A DNA stretch of 64,000 nucleotides. Origin: Tribonema minus (Eukaryota; Sar; Xanthophyceae; Tribonematales; Tribonemataceae). A program made the translations under genes and the position numbers. The notes below the pieces were generated by a model. It saw nothing but the letters and a program-made list of their open reading frames with translations. It searched no databases and was not told the origin of the DNA. The stretch lies in assembly GCA_017506865.1 (NCBI GenBank), contig JAFCMP010000001.1, positions 744,001 through 808,000 on the forward strand. Direction: 5' to 3'. This document shows positions 22,611 through 35,439 of this stretch, piece by piece (the stretch's first letter is position 1; every line of letters begins with the position of its first letter).

Positions 22611-25600
22611 ATGAGGACAGCCAGCGCGATCATCCTCAGCGCTGCTGTGGCAGGCACCGCTTTGCAGCAAGGCGCAGCCTTTGTGCCAGGCAGCAGAGGA
22701 GCAGCGTCGGTTGCGTCAGCTCGCGCATCCAGCAGGAGGCAACATGTGGCGACGCCTCGCATGGTTGCCGGGCAAGTGGGAGCAGGGGTGGAGCAGGTTG
22801 CTGGCTCGGACAGTGAGGGTTTGTTGGACACATCGCGCATGCAACGGTGAGTCGTCCTTGATCTGATGCAGCGCTCACCATCGTGCGTGTGCGGCGTGCT
22901 TCCGAAGTGCATGCACTGAGCAAGTACGGCACACCGCATGGTAGCCGGGTAGTTGTTAACGTAACGTTCCAATATTATCGGAGCAACGAGGCAGAGGGCT
23001 CAGACGCAGGCAGGCTTCCTTGCTGGCACAAGGCGCGTCCACCTGCTGCAGGCTCATCTGCGCATCTTTCAAGTTGCAGTTTGGCGCATAGGCTGTGTAC
23101 TGCAGTGTGTTTGCATGACAAAGTCATGGCATTCAGGAGGTTGCGCGGATCCATGTTGTGCTGCGAGCCTCTACCTTCGTGTTGTGTGCACCGACAAACA
23201 ACTGACGGATCTCGCAGCATAACACCAAGGCAGTTGTGGTTTGCATGCTGGCCTGCAGCAGCTACACTTCTCACAGGTGGCATAACGCCACCAACGCAGC
23301 TGTGGTGTCCAGTATTCTAAATAAAAATACACACATACATGTGTGTGCAACTGCGCTTGCAGCAGCAACATCGCTTGTTGATGGGAGGCGTCATACAGAA
23401 GTGGTTCATGCCGCTGTCGTGAAAGCAGTCTGTCTGGAAGGCAACAGGTACAGGCCGCTCGTTGCGGACGCGCAAGCTGTGCGCGCATCGCTATCACACC
23501 ACGTGGCCAGGCAGTGGCGCCTCATTTTCTGTACTTGAAGTGTACATGTAGCAGTCTAGAAGTACATTCAAAAAATAGTAGACATGATACAGCATCATGT
23601 AAGCCGGCGCTGTCGGTGGGCCTGTGGACGCAGAACTGGGATCCTAACGGGTTACGAAGGCCATCAGTTGAGCTGCAGGCAGCGGTTTCAACAGATGTAT
23701 GCACTTCAATGCCAACGGGTGGCAGGTGCGGCAGCAACTGAGCCCGGTGCTCAGCTCTGCGAAGATAGAAGTACCACTGAGATGGGTCTATGTGCTCTGA
23801 CAACCGCGCAGGGCGCAGCACTCGTGTGGCGTAGTGATGCAAGGAGGCTTCAGAACTGATATAGGCGTTGGCTCACTCAATGGTTGATGCGACGTGTACA
23901 GGTCTCAAGTTCGTGCAACTCACAGCAGCTGTTGTTGCCGTGAATGGCAGCATCTTACTTTCATCATTGAATGATCACTGAAAAACCCGGCACTGCCCAG
24001 CGCTGCTGCTGGGGCGTGATACTTTTGACTCGGGAACAACTGAGCGCACTCAACTTTCTGTCTGTATACGGTTGTGTCCATGTGACCTAGCGTGAGTGTA
24101 AATCCGCCATATACACGCACACACTGCATTTCACCACCCTGATGCCGACCACCATTACTGCTAGCATACACCATGCCAACTCCTTCGGATGGAAGCGTGG
24201 CGAGCAGTCATAGCCGTGCGCGAAGCTGTGCCACGGCTGCTGCAGTGTGCCCTTAATACTCACAGGATATTGCCGGCACAAGGTATGTATGTATCTATTG
24301 CAGGCGCATACATGCACACCAGGTATGTATGCTTGTATGTATGCTGCAGGCGCATACATACCCACCAGGGCATGCGTACATACCCACCAGATATGTATGT
24401 AAGTACATTGCAGCCGCATACACTACTCGCCAATTCCCGATTGAGGTGTGTTGGCCAGCGGCGTCAACGGTCATTTCACAGCAAAGCTTGCTATCAAGCA
24501 GTTCGTGCTGCAGTTGAAGTTGGAAGACACGCTGTGACTCGCCGCTCAGGAGCTCTTGACGTCCAAACTTCAACATCACATCAGGCGTGCCCATGTTCAG
24601 TGTGTGCGCTGGCACGCATGCAACTTGATGTCTCTTTCAAGGCCCCCAAATGACAGTGCTGTTGTCAGAGGTGCAGGTCACATCTGGGACTACCTCCTGC
24701 TTTTCCTGGGTGACATGCCTTACGTAGCGTTAGGGCTAGTAACAGTCATCTGCTGCAGGCAATTCCGACTGTAGCAATCGCAAAGCTGCCGCTGACAATG
24801 CACGCCATTTCATTCATTCTGATGAATTACTCAATGAATTCATGGCGCCTCCAGCGCCATCAGTATTCCAGTCTGCTCACGCATCACCCCTCTGCCCCCC
24901 CCCGCCCAGAGCGAGCAACGGCCCGGGCGTGAAGGTGCCGCCCTCTCAGAAGCTGAAGATTGCGATCGTGGGCGCGGGGCTGGGGGGTATGATCACTGCC
25001 ATGGACCTCAGCGAGGCGGGGCACGACGTGGAGATCTTTGAGGCGCGCAGATTTGTTGGCGGCAAGGTGCGCGCTGAACGCGGTGCAGTTGGGGTATTTA
25101 CATCATCATGAAACTTCAAGAAGCATGTAGCTGTGCGTGGTGGTAAGGAACGTTTGGGGCAGGCCGTGGCGGCGCGTGCGCTGCGCTTTAAGCTTCGCCT
25201 CTACCACGCGCTTTCCGATGGTGCCGTTTGCTGTACTCATTGGCTGTACTCTCTGGGCACCGCCGTCGGGGAATCGGTGTTGACGTCGTCGCAGAGGATA
25301 TACGTCATGGTCTTCGCATTGAGCAGTGGCCTGAGCCCTCATGTGTTTTCGAAAGTCTGTTGTCATGGCGCTCACAAGGTTCGGGACTTCATGTACAGGC
25401 TGAAGTCAATCTTAGGGGTACGCTGGAAACGTTACGCGTCCTGTTGCACAAGGCAGCGTCAAGTGGCCGGCAGTGGGCCATGATGCCGCTGCTGGGCTGG
25501 AATTGCTGCCCGGCTACCAGGTTGGAGGCACTGCTTGAAGTCGTGTAAAGTCGTCACTTCACTTTGCATGCCCAGCACAGCGCTTCAGCGGTGTACATGA

Positions 25601-28446
25601 CAGGGTTGAAGTTGCTGATTGGGCTTAGGGTTGTTTCAGGTGATGGGCAACAACGCCTGCGCTTGCTTCAGGCCGCCATTCGCACTTGGCCTGCGCCCCA
25701 GTCCGTGGGCTCAGAGGCTACATCGGCCTCTGCGCAAGCATACTCAGGATATGTGTAATCGCTCAGCCTGCCCCTAAAGTTAGCCGTAACCCTAACTAAC
25801 CCTAAAAAGTTCCCCTCGGCTGTGCACACGCGCGTGGCGCCGCCGCTGCAGGCCGGCAGGTTTCACCCAGCCCAACCCTCACTCACATCACCATCGCTGC
25901 ATGCTGCGCGCCTCCGTCGCTGGTCGGCAGCTGTGTAAACAAGGACGGCAATCCACATTTGAGATCTGCTATTGGACTACATCCTTGTCAGCATGCTCGC
26001 CTGCCTGGGCAAACCTAACGGTCATTTGAAACCCAACCCTCATCGCTCAAATGCCGCGCGTCGCCATTGCGGCAGGTCGGGAGCTGGGTGGACAAGGACG
26101 GCAACCACATTGAGATGGGGCTCCACGTCTTCTTCGGTTGCTACTACAACCTCTTTGGCATCTTCCGCCGCCTGGGCATCTTCGACTCGGCGCTGCGCCT
26201 CAAGGAGCACGAGCACATGTTCGTCAACACGGGCGGCGTCCTCGGCGGGCTCGACTTCCGCATGGGGGGGATCGGCGCGCCCTTCAACGGCGTCAAGGCG
26301 TTCCTCACCTCCACGCAGCTGAGCGTCGGGGACAAGCTCGCGAACGCGCTCGCGCTCGCGACGTCGCCCGTCGTCAAGGCGCTCTTCAACTTCGACGCCG
26401 CGATGGTCGATGTCCGCGCGCTCGACGCCGTCTCGTTCTCCGAGTGGTTCGAGGGGCAGGGGGGGTCGCGCGGGTCCATCACGCGCCTCTGGGACCCCAT
26501 CGCGTACGCGCTGGGGTTCATTGACTGCGACCACATCAGCGCGCGCTGCATGCTCACCATCTTCCAGCTGTTTGCGGTGCGCTCGGAGGCGTCCGTGCTG
26601 CGCATGCTGGAGGGCTCGCCCGAGGATTTCATCCACACGCCCATCCTCAAGTACCTCGCCGACCGCAACGTGCAGGTACGTGCTGTTTTCTTTTTGTGTG
26701 TGTGTGTTTAGTTGAGGTTGAAGTTGAAGTCCGTGCTGCGCATGTCAGAAGGTTCGCTGAAGGACTGTATCCATACGCCCATACTCTCAAGTACCTCGCC
26801 GACCGCAACGTGCAGGTACGCGCTGGAATGTGTTGGTTGAAGTTGGTGTTGGAGCCCATGCCGCGCATGCGCGAGGGCGCGCCAGAGGTTATCATCCAAG
26901 CGCCGGTGCTCACATAGCACAATGTACACCTGCCCTTACACATAGCCCTAGGTTTTCAGCTGCAGTTTGTGCTGCATGTGACTGCGTGAGTTCATTCAAG
27001 CGCCGATCCTCCTCAAGACATCATCACAGACCATAGGCTTAGGGCGCGGGCCACAATTGCGTATCTATAGCATGCTACGATCAGTTGAAGTTTCAACTTA
27101 CAGACGCCAGCTCTCCAACAGGCACTTCACGGAACCCGGTGCAGCGCCTGCACGGGCCGGCAGCAGTCGCACGCGCGCGTGCATGCATTGTATGTACATG
27201 ATCACCCACCGCACTCATACACCCCCCCCCCCCCCCCCCGCGCCCCGCTGCCCCCTGGCACTCACCACACCCACCCACCCCAACCCCCCACCCCCCCGCT
27301 CATCCTGCCTGCCGCAGGTGCACACGAACCGGCGCATTGCGGACATCACGCACGACACGGACGCGCAGGGGCGCCCCACGCGCGTGCGCGGCCTCGTGAT
27401 CACGGGCGGCGGCGGCGGGCGCGAGGAGGCGCGCGAGTTCGACGTCGTCGTCGCCGCGACGGACGTGCCGGGCATCAAGAAGCTGCTGCCGCGCGCGTTC
27501 CGCGAGGGCTACGGCTTCTTCGACCGCATCTACAATTTGGATGGCGTGCCCGTCGCGACCGTGCAGCTGCGCTTCGACGGCTGGGTGACGGAGCTCAACG
27601 ACGCGGAGCGGCGGAAGGACGTCGCGAGCGACTACTCCGCGGGGCGCGCGCCGGGGCTCGACAATCTGCTGTACAGCGCCGACGCCGAGTTCTCGTGCTT
27701 TGCGGACCTCGCGCTCACGTCGCCGTCCAGCAACTACTACCAGGCCGGCAAGGGCTCGCTGCTGCAGTGCGTCATGACGCCCGGCGACAAGTGGATGGGC
27801 GCCAGCACGGAGGCCATCGCGGAGGCGTGCCTCGAGCAGGTGCGCGCGCGCCGCTGCTGCTGCTGCTGCTGCTGCGCGCGCTGCTGCCGCTGCTGATGCG
27901 CGCTGCGTGCGCGTGCGGCGCTCTGTTCACTTGTGCGGCGGCGGGGTAGCGGTTGCTCAGAGCGTTGCGGTTGCCGCGAATCGGCCCGCTTCCCCCATCG
28001 CAGCAGCTCACACGCACGCTGCGCTCTTCACGTAGTCACTCCAAGTTCCTCATGTCCCGACAAATTGTTATATCTTCCTATCCCACAAGGCTGAACACCC
28101 CCCCTCCCCGCCGCACCTCGTGCCCCCCCCCCCCCCCCCCCCCCTCCCTCAGGTGCGCAACCTGTTCCCCTCGGCGCGCGAGCTCAACTGCACGTGGCAC
28201 AGCGTCGTCAAGGTCGCCGAGTCGCTGTACCGCGAGGCGCCGGGCATGGACAAGAACCGCCCCACGCAGCGCACGCCGCTGCCCAACTTCTACCTGGCGG
28301 GCTCGTACACGTACCAGGATTACATTGACTCCATGGAGGGCGCGACCAAGTCGGCGCTGCTGTGCGCGGACGTCGTCCTCGAGGACACGCCCAAGCTCGC
28401 CGCGCTGCGCGACGAGATGGCGCGCGAGAAGGCGCCCGTCGCATGA
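22611..28446 (+). CDS. ZDS: Zeta-carotene desaturase, plastid precursor
   Basis: Converts zeta-carotene via neurosporene to lycopene-type products in the plastid, using FAD and passing electrons to plastoquinone. Exons: 22611-22846, 24910-25066, 26076-26675, 27318-27839, 28153-28446; all GT-AG and in phase, 602 aa. Residues 1-25 are a signal peptide ([12 protein letters not shown] core) followed by GAAFVPG, an ASAFAP-like cleavage site whose Phe directs import into complex plastids; a basic, Ser/Ala-rich transit region follows. Residues 96-125 form the dinucleotide fold [53 protein letters not shown] and [18 protein letters not shown] are hallmarks of ZDS rather than phytoene desaturase. Length fits the family plus presequence. 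Start chosen as the ATG opening the signal peptide. Intron 1 is 2.06 kb; intron 3 carries copies of the exon 3 tail. Confidence 0.97.
24278..24432 (+). repeat. Short repeat carrying both acceptor-like and donor-like sites
   Basis: In ZDS intron 1, GCAGGCGCATACAT and ACCAGGTATGTATG alternate about three times at 40-60 bp spacing, so each unit resembles a tiny exon bounded by CAG and GTATGT. No evidence that it is spliced in. Confidence 0.6.
26580..27030 (+). repeat. ZDS: Copies of ZDS exon 3 tail plus donor in intron 3
   Basis: The exon end (TCCGTGCTGCGCATGCTGGA to ACCGCAACGTGCAGGTACG) is repeated at about 26728-26823 with the donor intact (GACCGCAACGTGCAGGTACG is identical), then in decayed form at about 26858-26915 and faintly near 26990-27015. 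The true donor is 26676, since it joins in phase to 27318. Confidence 0.92.
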
Positions 28447-29780
28447 TGCGCGCATTCAGCTGTACTGCCGCAGCGTGCGTTGAAGTTTTGAACTTCACCC
28501 CGTTGAGGTAGGCCTCAATCACTTGAAGTAGGTGGGAAAACAGCAACCGCGGGTAACGCGGCATGCGTCGGCGGCACGTACGAGGGGTTCGACGCATCGC
28601 CGGCCGCTGCTGCTGCTGCTGCGGCGGCGGCGCCAGCTACGCGGAAGGTGTGTCTTCTGCACCGCACCAGCGGCGGTGCGGTGCAGGGATGCGGTGCAGA
28701 GAGAGGTTGGGGAGGGGGGGGGAGGGGCCTCGGCGATTGGACCGGCAAGCTAATGGCGCGAGAACATGCTCGATACATGGGCAATAGACCATGCTGATAG
28801 TGAGCGGGTTCGTCCATCTGGGGTTCAGCCCTATAGGAGGGTCAAGTCATCTAGAAGGGGGGTTCCGGGGGGGTGGTGAGCAGCGACCGGCTCAACAGTT
28901 TTTGTGCCCGGCACGGCACCCCCGCCTATTGATTACAATTGAATAGACATTCAATTTGGTGCGCGCCTCCACGACACACGTCTCAGTGGCTCTTGTGGCT
29001 TGACGACGTGCCATCACTAGATATGTTGTTGCTTGACCAGGGGGCACAAAGTTGCATTGCTTCAGCGGACCTGTGCGTGCGAGAAGCGTGCGCAGCTGCC
29101 ATGTGTGTTGCGTCCAATGCTGCTTGCACCTGCCTGGGCGCTTGGGGGGGTAGCAATCATGTGTGGTTTGCCTTGGTTTGCCTTGCAATTACCGCGGCAA
29201 TGGGCCCATTGCTATCACAAGACAAGTGCGTTTCAGAAATCTTTGGGGATGTAGCAAGCTCCGTCCCCTCACAATAGAGAGCAATGAGAGCCCTCGGGTC
29301 ATCCTGACTGTCATACCATCAGTGGTGCAGACGTTCACACCATGCAGGATGTGCGGAGCTCTCAAGCGCATGTTGCCTTGCCTGGCCACTGTGTAGCAAG
29401 CCTGGCCACTGTGTAGCAAGTCAAGGATGACCGCTGAGCTATATGGCGAGCAATGGTCGGGTACAGTACATGCATGTCAAAGGACAAGGTGTGGCGAATG
29501 CGCACTGTTGCGCCTGTTCTTGCCGACATCGTCGTACTTGTTTGCTCGATGTGGCAAGCGTTCTGATAAGCATACAGTCTCAGTCATACAGAAACGATAC
29601 CACTGGCATATGCATGGAGGAGCAGAGCTGAAAGTGATAGTAGTCAGGCTTGGCTAGGGGGTCAAACCCCCCAGTGCCTCTTCATCTGCAAATTGTAGAG
29701 TGTGAAGTGCAGACTCAACTGCACTGGTGGTGGCGAGGTACAGCGTGATACTCCCGGGACACAGGGCAGGGGGCTTTATC
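28447..29780. other. Intergenic region between ZDS and KDM5 genes
   Basis: No supported gene. It contains a GC-rich stretch to about 28740, then lower-GC sequence with a direct repeat of GCCTGGCCACTGTGTAGCAA at about 29380-29420. The ZDS 3' end and KDM5 promoter should be here; no clear polyadenylation or TATA signal was recognised. Confidence 0.5.
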
Positions 29781-32700
29781 ATGACGCGCAGTGCCACTCG
29801 CGCCGCAGCGGCAGCCGCCGGCGCCGGTCTTTCCAGCTCAGGCTCTCTCAAGCACATATCTGCACGCGACGCGAGGCCCGGCGCGGCAAGCTCGCCGGTT
29901 GCCAACGGCGATGGGAAACCGATGACCGACGTCGACAATCTTGTTGACGCACCCACATATCACCCCTCGGCGTCCGAGTTTCAGGATCCTCTCGCCTACA
30001 TCAGGTCGATTCGGCCCGAGGCCGAAGCTTACGGGATCTGCAAAATCGTCCCTCCCGCGGGCTGGAAGCCACCGTTCGCCCACTCGCCGTCCAAGCTACG
30101 CTTTCAGACCAAGAAACAGGACCTGAGCCTGTTAGACGGCGGTGCCAGGCTGAGGCGCTGCTTCGAGAGGGCGCTGCGCGTGTATTTATTTTCTGTCGGC
30201 CGACCCCTGCGCGTGCAAGCGGAAGGCAAGTGGAGGGCTTGCGATATATGTGTGGTCAAAGTCATCGTTGAGCTTCTCGCTACTCTCGAGCCTCACTGCA
30301 TGACCTGCCACTGGCATGAGTATCACCTTGTCCTTGGGCTCACCGACTGAGTAAATCAGCTGTTTCTTCGTGCATTTTGGTGGGCAGGCATCCAGCGACT
30401 AGCATGGTTGTGTTGGTCAGACAAGGTGTATGCTAGAGTCATGTCACTCTCTGGCCTGCGAGCCAGCCTGGCACTGGCCTGTCGGCTCTTTGCAGCACTT
30501 CTGACTCTTGCCTTTTCCGCGCATGAGCACTCACCATCAACACCTCTCTGCCTGCACCGACAGAGAGGGTGTCGGTTGCAGGCACACCCCTCGACTTCTA
30601 CCGCCTCTACAAGGCAGTTGAGGACCTTGGTGGCGCACCCCAAGTTACCCAAGCCCAGGCGTGGTCCCAGATTGCCGCCGCCACAGGGTTCTCCGCTTCA
30701 AATGCCGACGCCCTCCGGGCTGCCTACGACACCTACTTGTCGGACTTCGTAGCAGCGCCTGCCTCCATGACACTGAAGCAGTTCAGCGATAACGCGGCCG
30801 GCGCGGAGCAGTTTGCCCCCCCCCCGAGGCCAGCTGCACCTGCAGCGACGGCGCCGGTGCAGGCCGGAACGGGGTTTTGGCGGTACTTCGAGCACAAGAA
30901 GCAGTGCCTGTGGGGGGTGGCGGGATGGCCAAAGGGGCCCCAGGGGCACCGCGTGTACACCGTGGAGTACTATCCGCAGCCGCTGCTGAAGAAGAAGGGG
31001 GCGGCGGCGGCAGCAGCGGCGCCGGCGGCGGGAGCGGCGGCGGCGGCGGCGCCAGCGGCGGCGGCGGTGTGCATCCAGACGGTGTCGCGGGCGGCGCTCG
31101 CGGATCTGGTGGCGAACGGCGCGAGCAAGGAGCAGGCCATGCTGGTGCACTTTGGCAAGGTGCGTCGATGTCACTGTCAGAGGGCGCGAGAGCAGCAGCA
31201 CAGGGGGGTAAGGGGGGGGGAGGGTAATCGCGCAGACAGCGGTTGTCAGTAAAGCATCAGAGGAGGGGGCTAGGGGGGGGGGGCAACTGCAACGACAGCG
31301 CACGATTGGAGCGCCGCATAGGTTGCATGTGACAGTCGTGTATGTCTGCCGCACCGCTCGCGGCGGTGGCGGTGGCGGCGGCGGCGGCGGCGCTGCGCCT
31401 CCTCGTGCAAGCGCGCCGCCGGCCCCCGCAGAGCAGTAGTGACGCGGGTGCGCGCCGGCTGCGCTGCTGCGTGCGCGTAGCGGCTCTCCTCTCTGGGAGT
31501 GTGTGGCGCGCTACGGGACGCGGCGCTGCTGGTGTCCACGCACACAGCAGCACGATAGCTGCGCATGGAGTCGAGTCGGAGTCGGGGTCTTGGTCCCACA
31601 GATGTAGCTCACGAAGCGCCGCCGCCGTCGTCACATGCGTTCTTGCTGGAGCTGCGCGGAAAGCGCGTTGGCTGAGCGCTGCTGCAGACCGCGCGCGCTG
31701 CGGCCGCTCGCGCGTGCGCCCTCTGTTGATGCGACGAAACGTTAGGGTTAGGTTAGGGTCAGACCGCGCGCGCCGCGGCCGCTCGCGCATGCGCCCTCTG
31801 TTGATGAGACGAAATGTTGGGGTTAGGGTTAGGGTTAAGAGCGACCCTGACCCTGAACGTTTCTTCCCTCCTACTGCGCTGCCGCCGCTGCCCTCTCCGC
31901 CGGCGCGCAGATGTGCGAGCTGTGCGGCGTGGCGGCGCAGGCGCAGGACCTGGCGTGCTGCAGCGCGTGCGGCTGCCACTACCACGCGCACTGCATGGAG
32001 CCGGCGCTGCCGCAGCTGCCGCGCGGCGCGGACTGGTTCTGCTGGGACTGCTGCGGCCGCAGCGGCGGCGCGCGCACGGCGGCGGATGCGCTTAAGGTAC
32101 GAGATCTGCAAGCAGCGCCGCGGCGGCGGTGGCGGCAGCGTGCTGCAGAGGTTGCACCCCTTTGCATCGGCCATAATGTAGCCGACGTGAGAGCCGAGGC
32201 AGCAGTGTTTTGCATGATAGTGGCGTCGGTGGAGGCGGCGGCGGCGGCGGCGGCGGCGCGCATGCAGAGAGGGTCTCCGGTGACGCGGCGCTGCGCTTGC
32301 GCGTGCGGACGGAGGTTGCTGAGCGCTGCGGTGATGCTGCTGCGCGCCGACGCTCAGGACGGCCCCGGCGCGCGCACGCACCCTACATGCGTGTGTCCAG
32401 CCAGCAGTTCTGCGTTGGCATGGGGCGTACACATTGGAGAAATGGTCGCGTGTGATGACACAGGCCTGCGCATGCCTGCGCACGGCACGCAGCTGACGCC
32501 ACTTGGCAAACCATTACGGTGCTGCACGCGCGCTTCAATGCCAGGCGCAGCATTGCCGGTAGCGTCGCCTGCGGCCTTGCGGTCGAGCACTGCAGCCAGG
32601 TAGATTACTGCACTAAGGTCGTGGGACGCGGCGTGCTAAGCGTCCTGTACCTGTGGCACTGTCGTCGCCCCCCACGTGCACCGCAGCAGCGGCAGCGCGA

Positions 32701-35397
32701 CAGCACGCGCGCTCTCGTCGCGCCACCGCGCACCAGCACTTATGCTACAGTGTATGCACAAGTAGTCTACACTCGCCGACACCAACTGAACATTATACCA
32801 CGCACACTGTGCCGCCCCCCTTTCCAGGGCATGGAGCAGTACGGCTTTGGCAGCGGCGGCACTTTCTCCCTGGAGGACTTTGCCGCGGCGGCGACGCAGT
32901 GGCGCGACGACTACTTTGCCTCGCGCGGCATGCGCGCCGCCGCCAACGAACGCGACATCGAGGCCGAGTTCTGGCGCCTCGTGGGCCCGGACCCCCCCGT
33001 GGAGGGCGTGTGCCCACTCTACGGCTCCGACCTCGACACCTCGGTCGTGGGCAGCGGCTTCCCCACTGCCGCTGACGGCAGCGGCGGCGGCGGCGACGGC
33101 GGCAGCAGCGGCGGCGGGTACCGCTACGAGACGCCGCCGCCGCAGAAGCGGCAGCGCACGGTGGAGGAGGCGGGGGGGAGCGCTGCTGCTGCCGCCGCTG
33201 CCGCTGCTGCTGCCGCCGGTGTCAGCGCTCAGGGGGGGGCGTACGCGGGGCACGACTACGCGCGCGACCCCTGGAACCTGACGCAGCTGCCGCTGGCGGG
33301 GCAGTCGCTGCTGCGGCACCTCGGGCGGCGCGTGACGGGCGTCATGGTGCCGTGGCTGTACGTCGGCTCCACGTTCAGCGCGTTCTGCTGGCACGTCGAA
33401 GGTGCGCGCTGAGCCGTGGGTGCTTTCTGCTCGTAGGTGTTGAAGTTGGCATTCGGTGTCGAAGTTTGTCTCGAGAAACGGTGCTCCGCAAGCAGGCTCG
33501 GGGAGGGTTCAGAGCAGCGCTCCGCAGTGCGGCTCCACGTGCTGCGCGTTCTGCTGGCACGTCGAAGGTGCGCGCCGCTGAGCCACGCGCGCCACTTTGC
33601 GGACGGGTGTTGAAGTTGGTGTTGAATTTGGCCTTCAAGGTAGAGGTGACGCAGCTGTACGTGGGCTCCGCATTCAGCGCGTTCTGCTGGCACGTCGAAG
33701 GTGGGTGCTGCTGCCGTGCGTGCGTGTAGGTGTTGAAGCTGGGGAAAAGGTGTCGAAGTTGGCTCATGGTGCCAGGGGGAGGGCTCTCTCTGCGGTCAAG
33801 GTGACGTCGAAGGTGGGTCTCGAGGAACGGAGCTCTGGGACAGGTCTCTGTGGAAAGCGCGGGAGGGTTCGGAGTAGACGCAACGCTCCGCAGTGCAGCT
33901 CCACATTCAGCGCGTTCTGCTGGCACGTCGACGGTGCGCGCCGCTGAGCCGCGTGCGCTGTATGAATAGGTGTTGAAGCTGATATTGAAGTTGACCCCGG
34001 GAGGGCGCTGCCACGGAGGTGATGCTGCTGCTCCGCGTTTGCGCGCGTGCTGGCGCGTGGGGGCTGCGGCGTCGAGGATGGGTGCTGCGCACTGCGAAGC
34101 GCGCGGTGCGTTGTTGCAGTCGCGCTGCACCGAGGAGGGCGCGTTCGCCAGCGCGCAGGTATCCGCCCGCGCTTGTTGGCGCTGCGCAGATGCACGTGAC
34201 GCGCGGCGCGGCGTCCGCACACCTTTGCGCTGCTACTTCAACTTTGATGTTCGTCGCAGGGTGTAGAGCGGGACACCTCATTTTGCTGATTGACTAACCG
34301 TCAAGCTCAGCACTTCTTGCGCATCCAGCATTGACCGCACTGGCGCTGACGTCTGCCGCTGCGTCGGTTCTCAACTGAAACCGCCGCGCTGTGCCGTGTC
34401 GTGCGCTCGTGCGCTGCAGACCACCGCCTGTACTCCATCAACTACCACCACTTTGGCGCGCCGAAGGTGAGCCGAGAATGCCCCTTTGCATGAATACATG
34501 GTTTCACTGCACACGGTGTGGCAGGATGACTCATCACTCTTTTTAGGGTTGAAGTTGGGGTCAGGGGTACCTTGTGGTGGTTGCGTTCCGCAGCCTCCTT
34601 TCATTGCGAAAACTGATATCTTGGGTGTGCATGCTCTGCCTCCATCTCGGTTCATGCACTGTTCTGAGGAGCATGTTGGCCAACATCAACTGTTGCGCAG
34701 GGGGTTTCACAATGGTAGCACAACTTCTAAATTGACGCGCCACTTGCAGTGGCTGGTGCCTACGCGCACGTCTGTGTGCATCTGCATTTTCAAGAGCTTC
34801 TTCAACAGCGCTGAGACTCCTTACGCCGAGCAAGGCGTCTTGACCGCCTCGTTGGGGTTAGAATCAGGGATAGGGGCATGCAGTGCATGCCTTAGTCAAT
34901 GAGGTTTGTGTGCTCCAACTTTCGCCTTCTATCGCGCTTTCAATCTCATGAGCATATTGCAGATCTGTCAGCATAGGTGATCGGTACTGACACAGCGACC
35001 TCGACCCGCATATGCACCGCAGCCGTCTGCCCACCACTCCTCACCTCCCCCTGTCGCTGGGCGATATATGGCGCGCCGACCGCTGCCTTGCAGGCTGTTC
35101 ATGACCGCCGCACGCGCGCGCCCAATCCAGTTCACTTGAGACTTGCGACGTTCGTCTACCGCACACTTCTCAAACTTCGATTCCGCTGCGTCGCCGCCGC
35201 TGCTGTCGCCGCCGCCGCCGCTGCCGCGCAGCGCTGGTACGGCGTACCGGGCGCCGCCGCGGAGGCCTTCGAGGACGCAGCGCGCGCCCTCTACCCGGAC
35301 CTCTTTGCCTCCCAGCCCGACCTCCTGCACCAGCTCGTGACGATGATCTCGCCGGCGGCGCTGCTGCGCGCGGCGGCAGCGGCGGCGGCGGCGGCCG

Positions 35398-35439
<42 letters not shown>

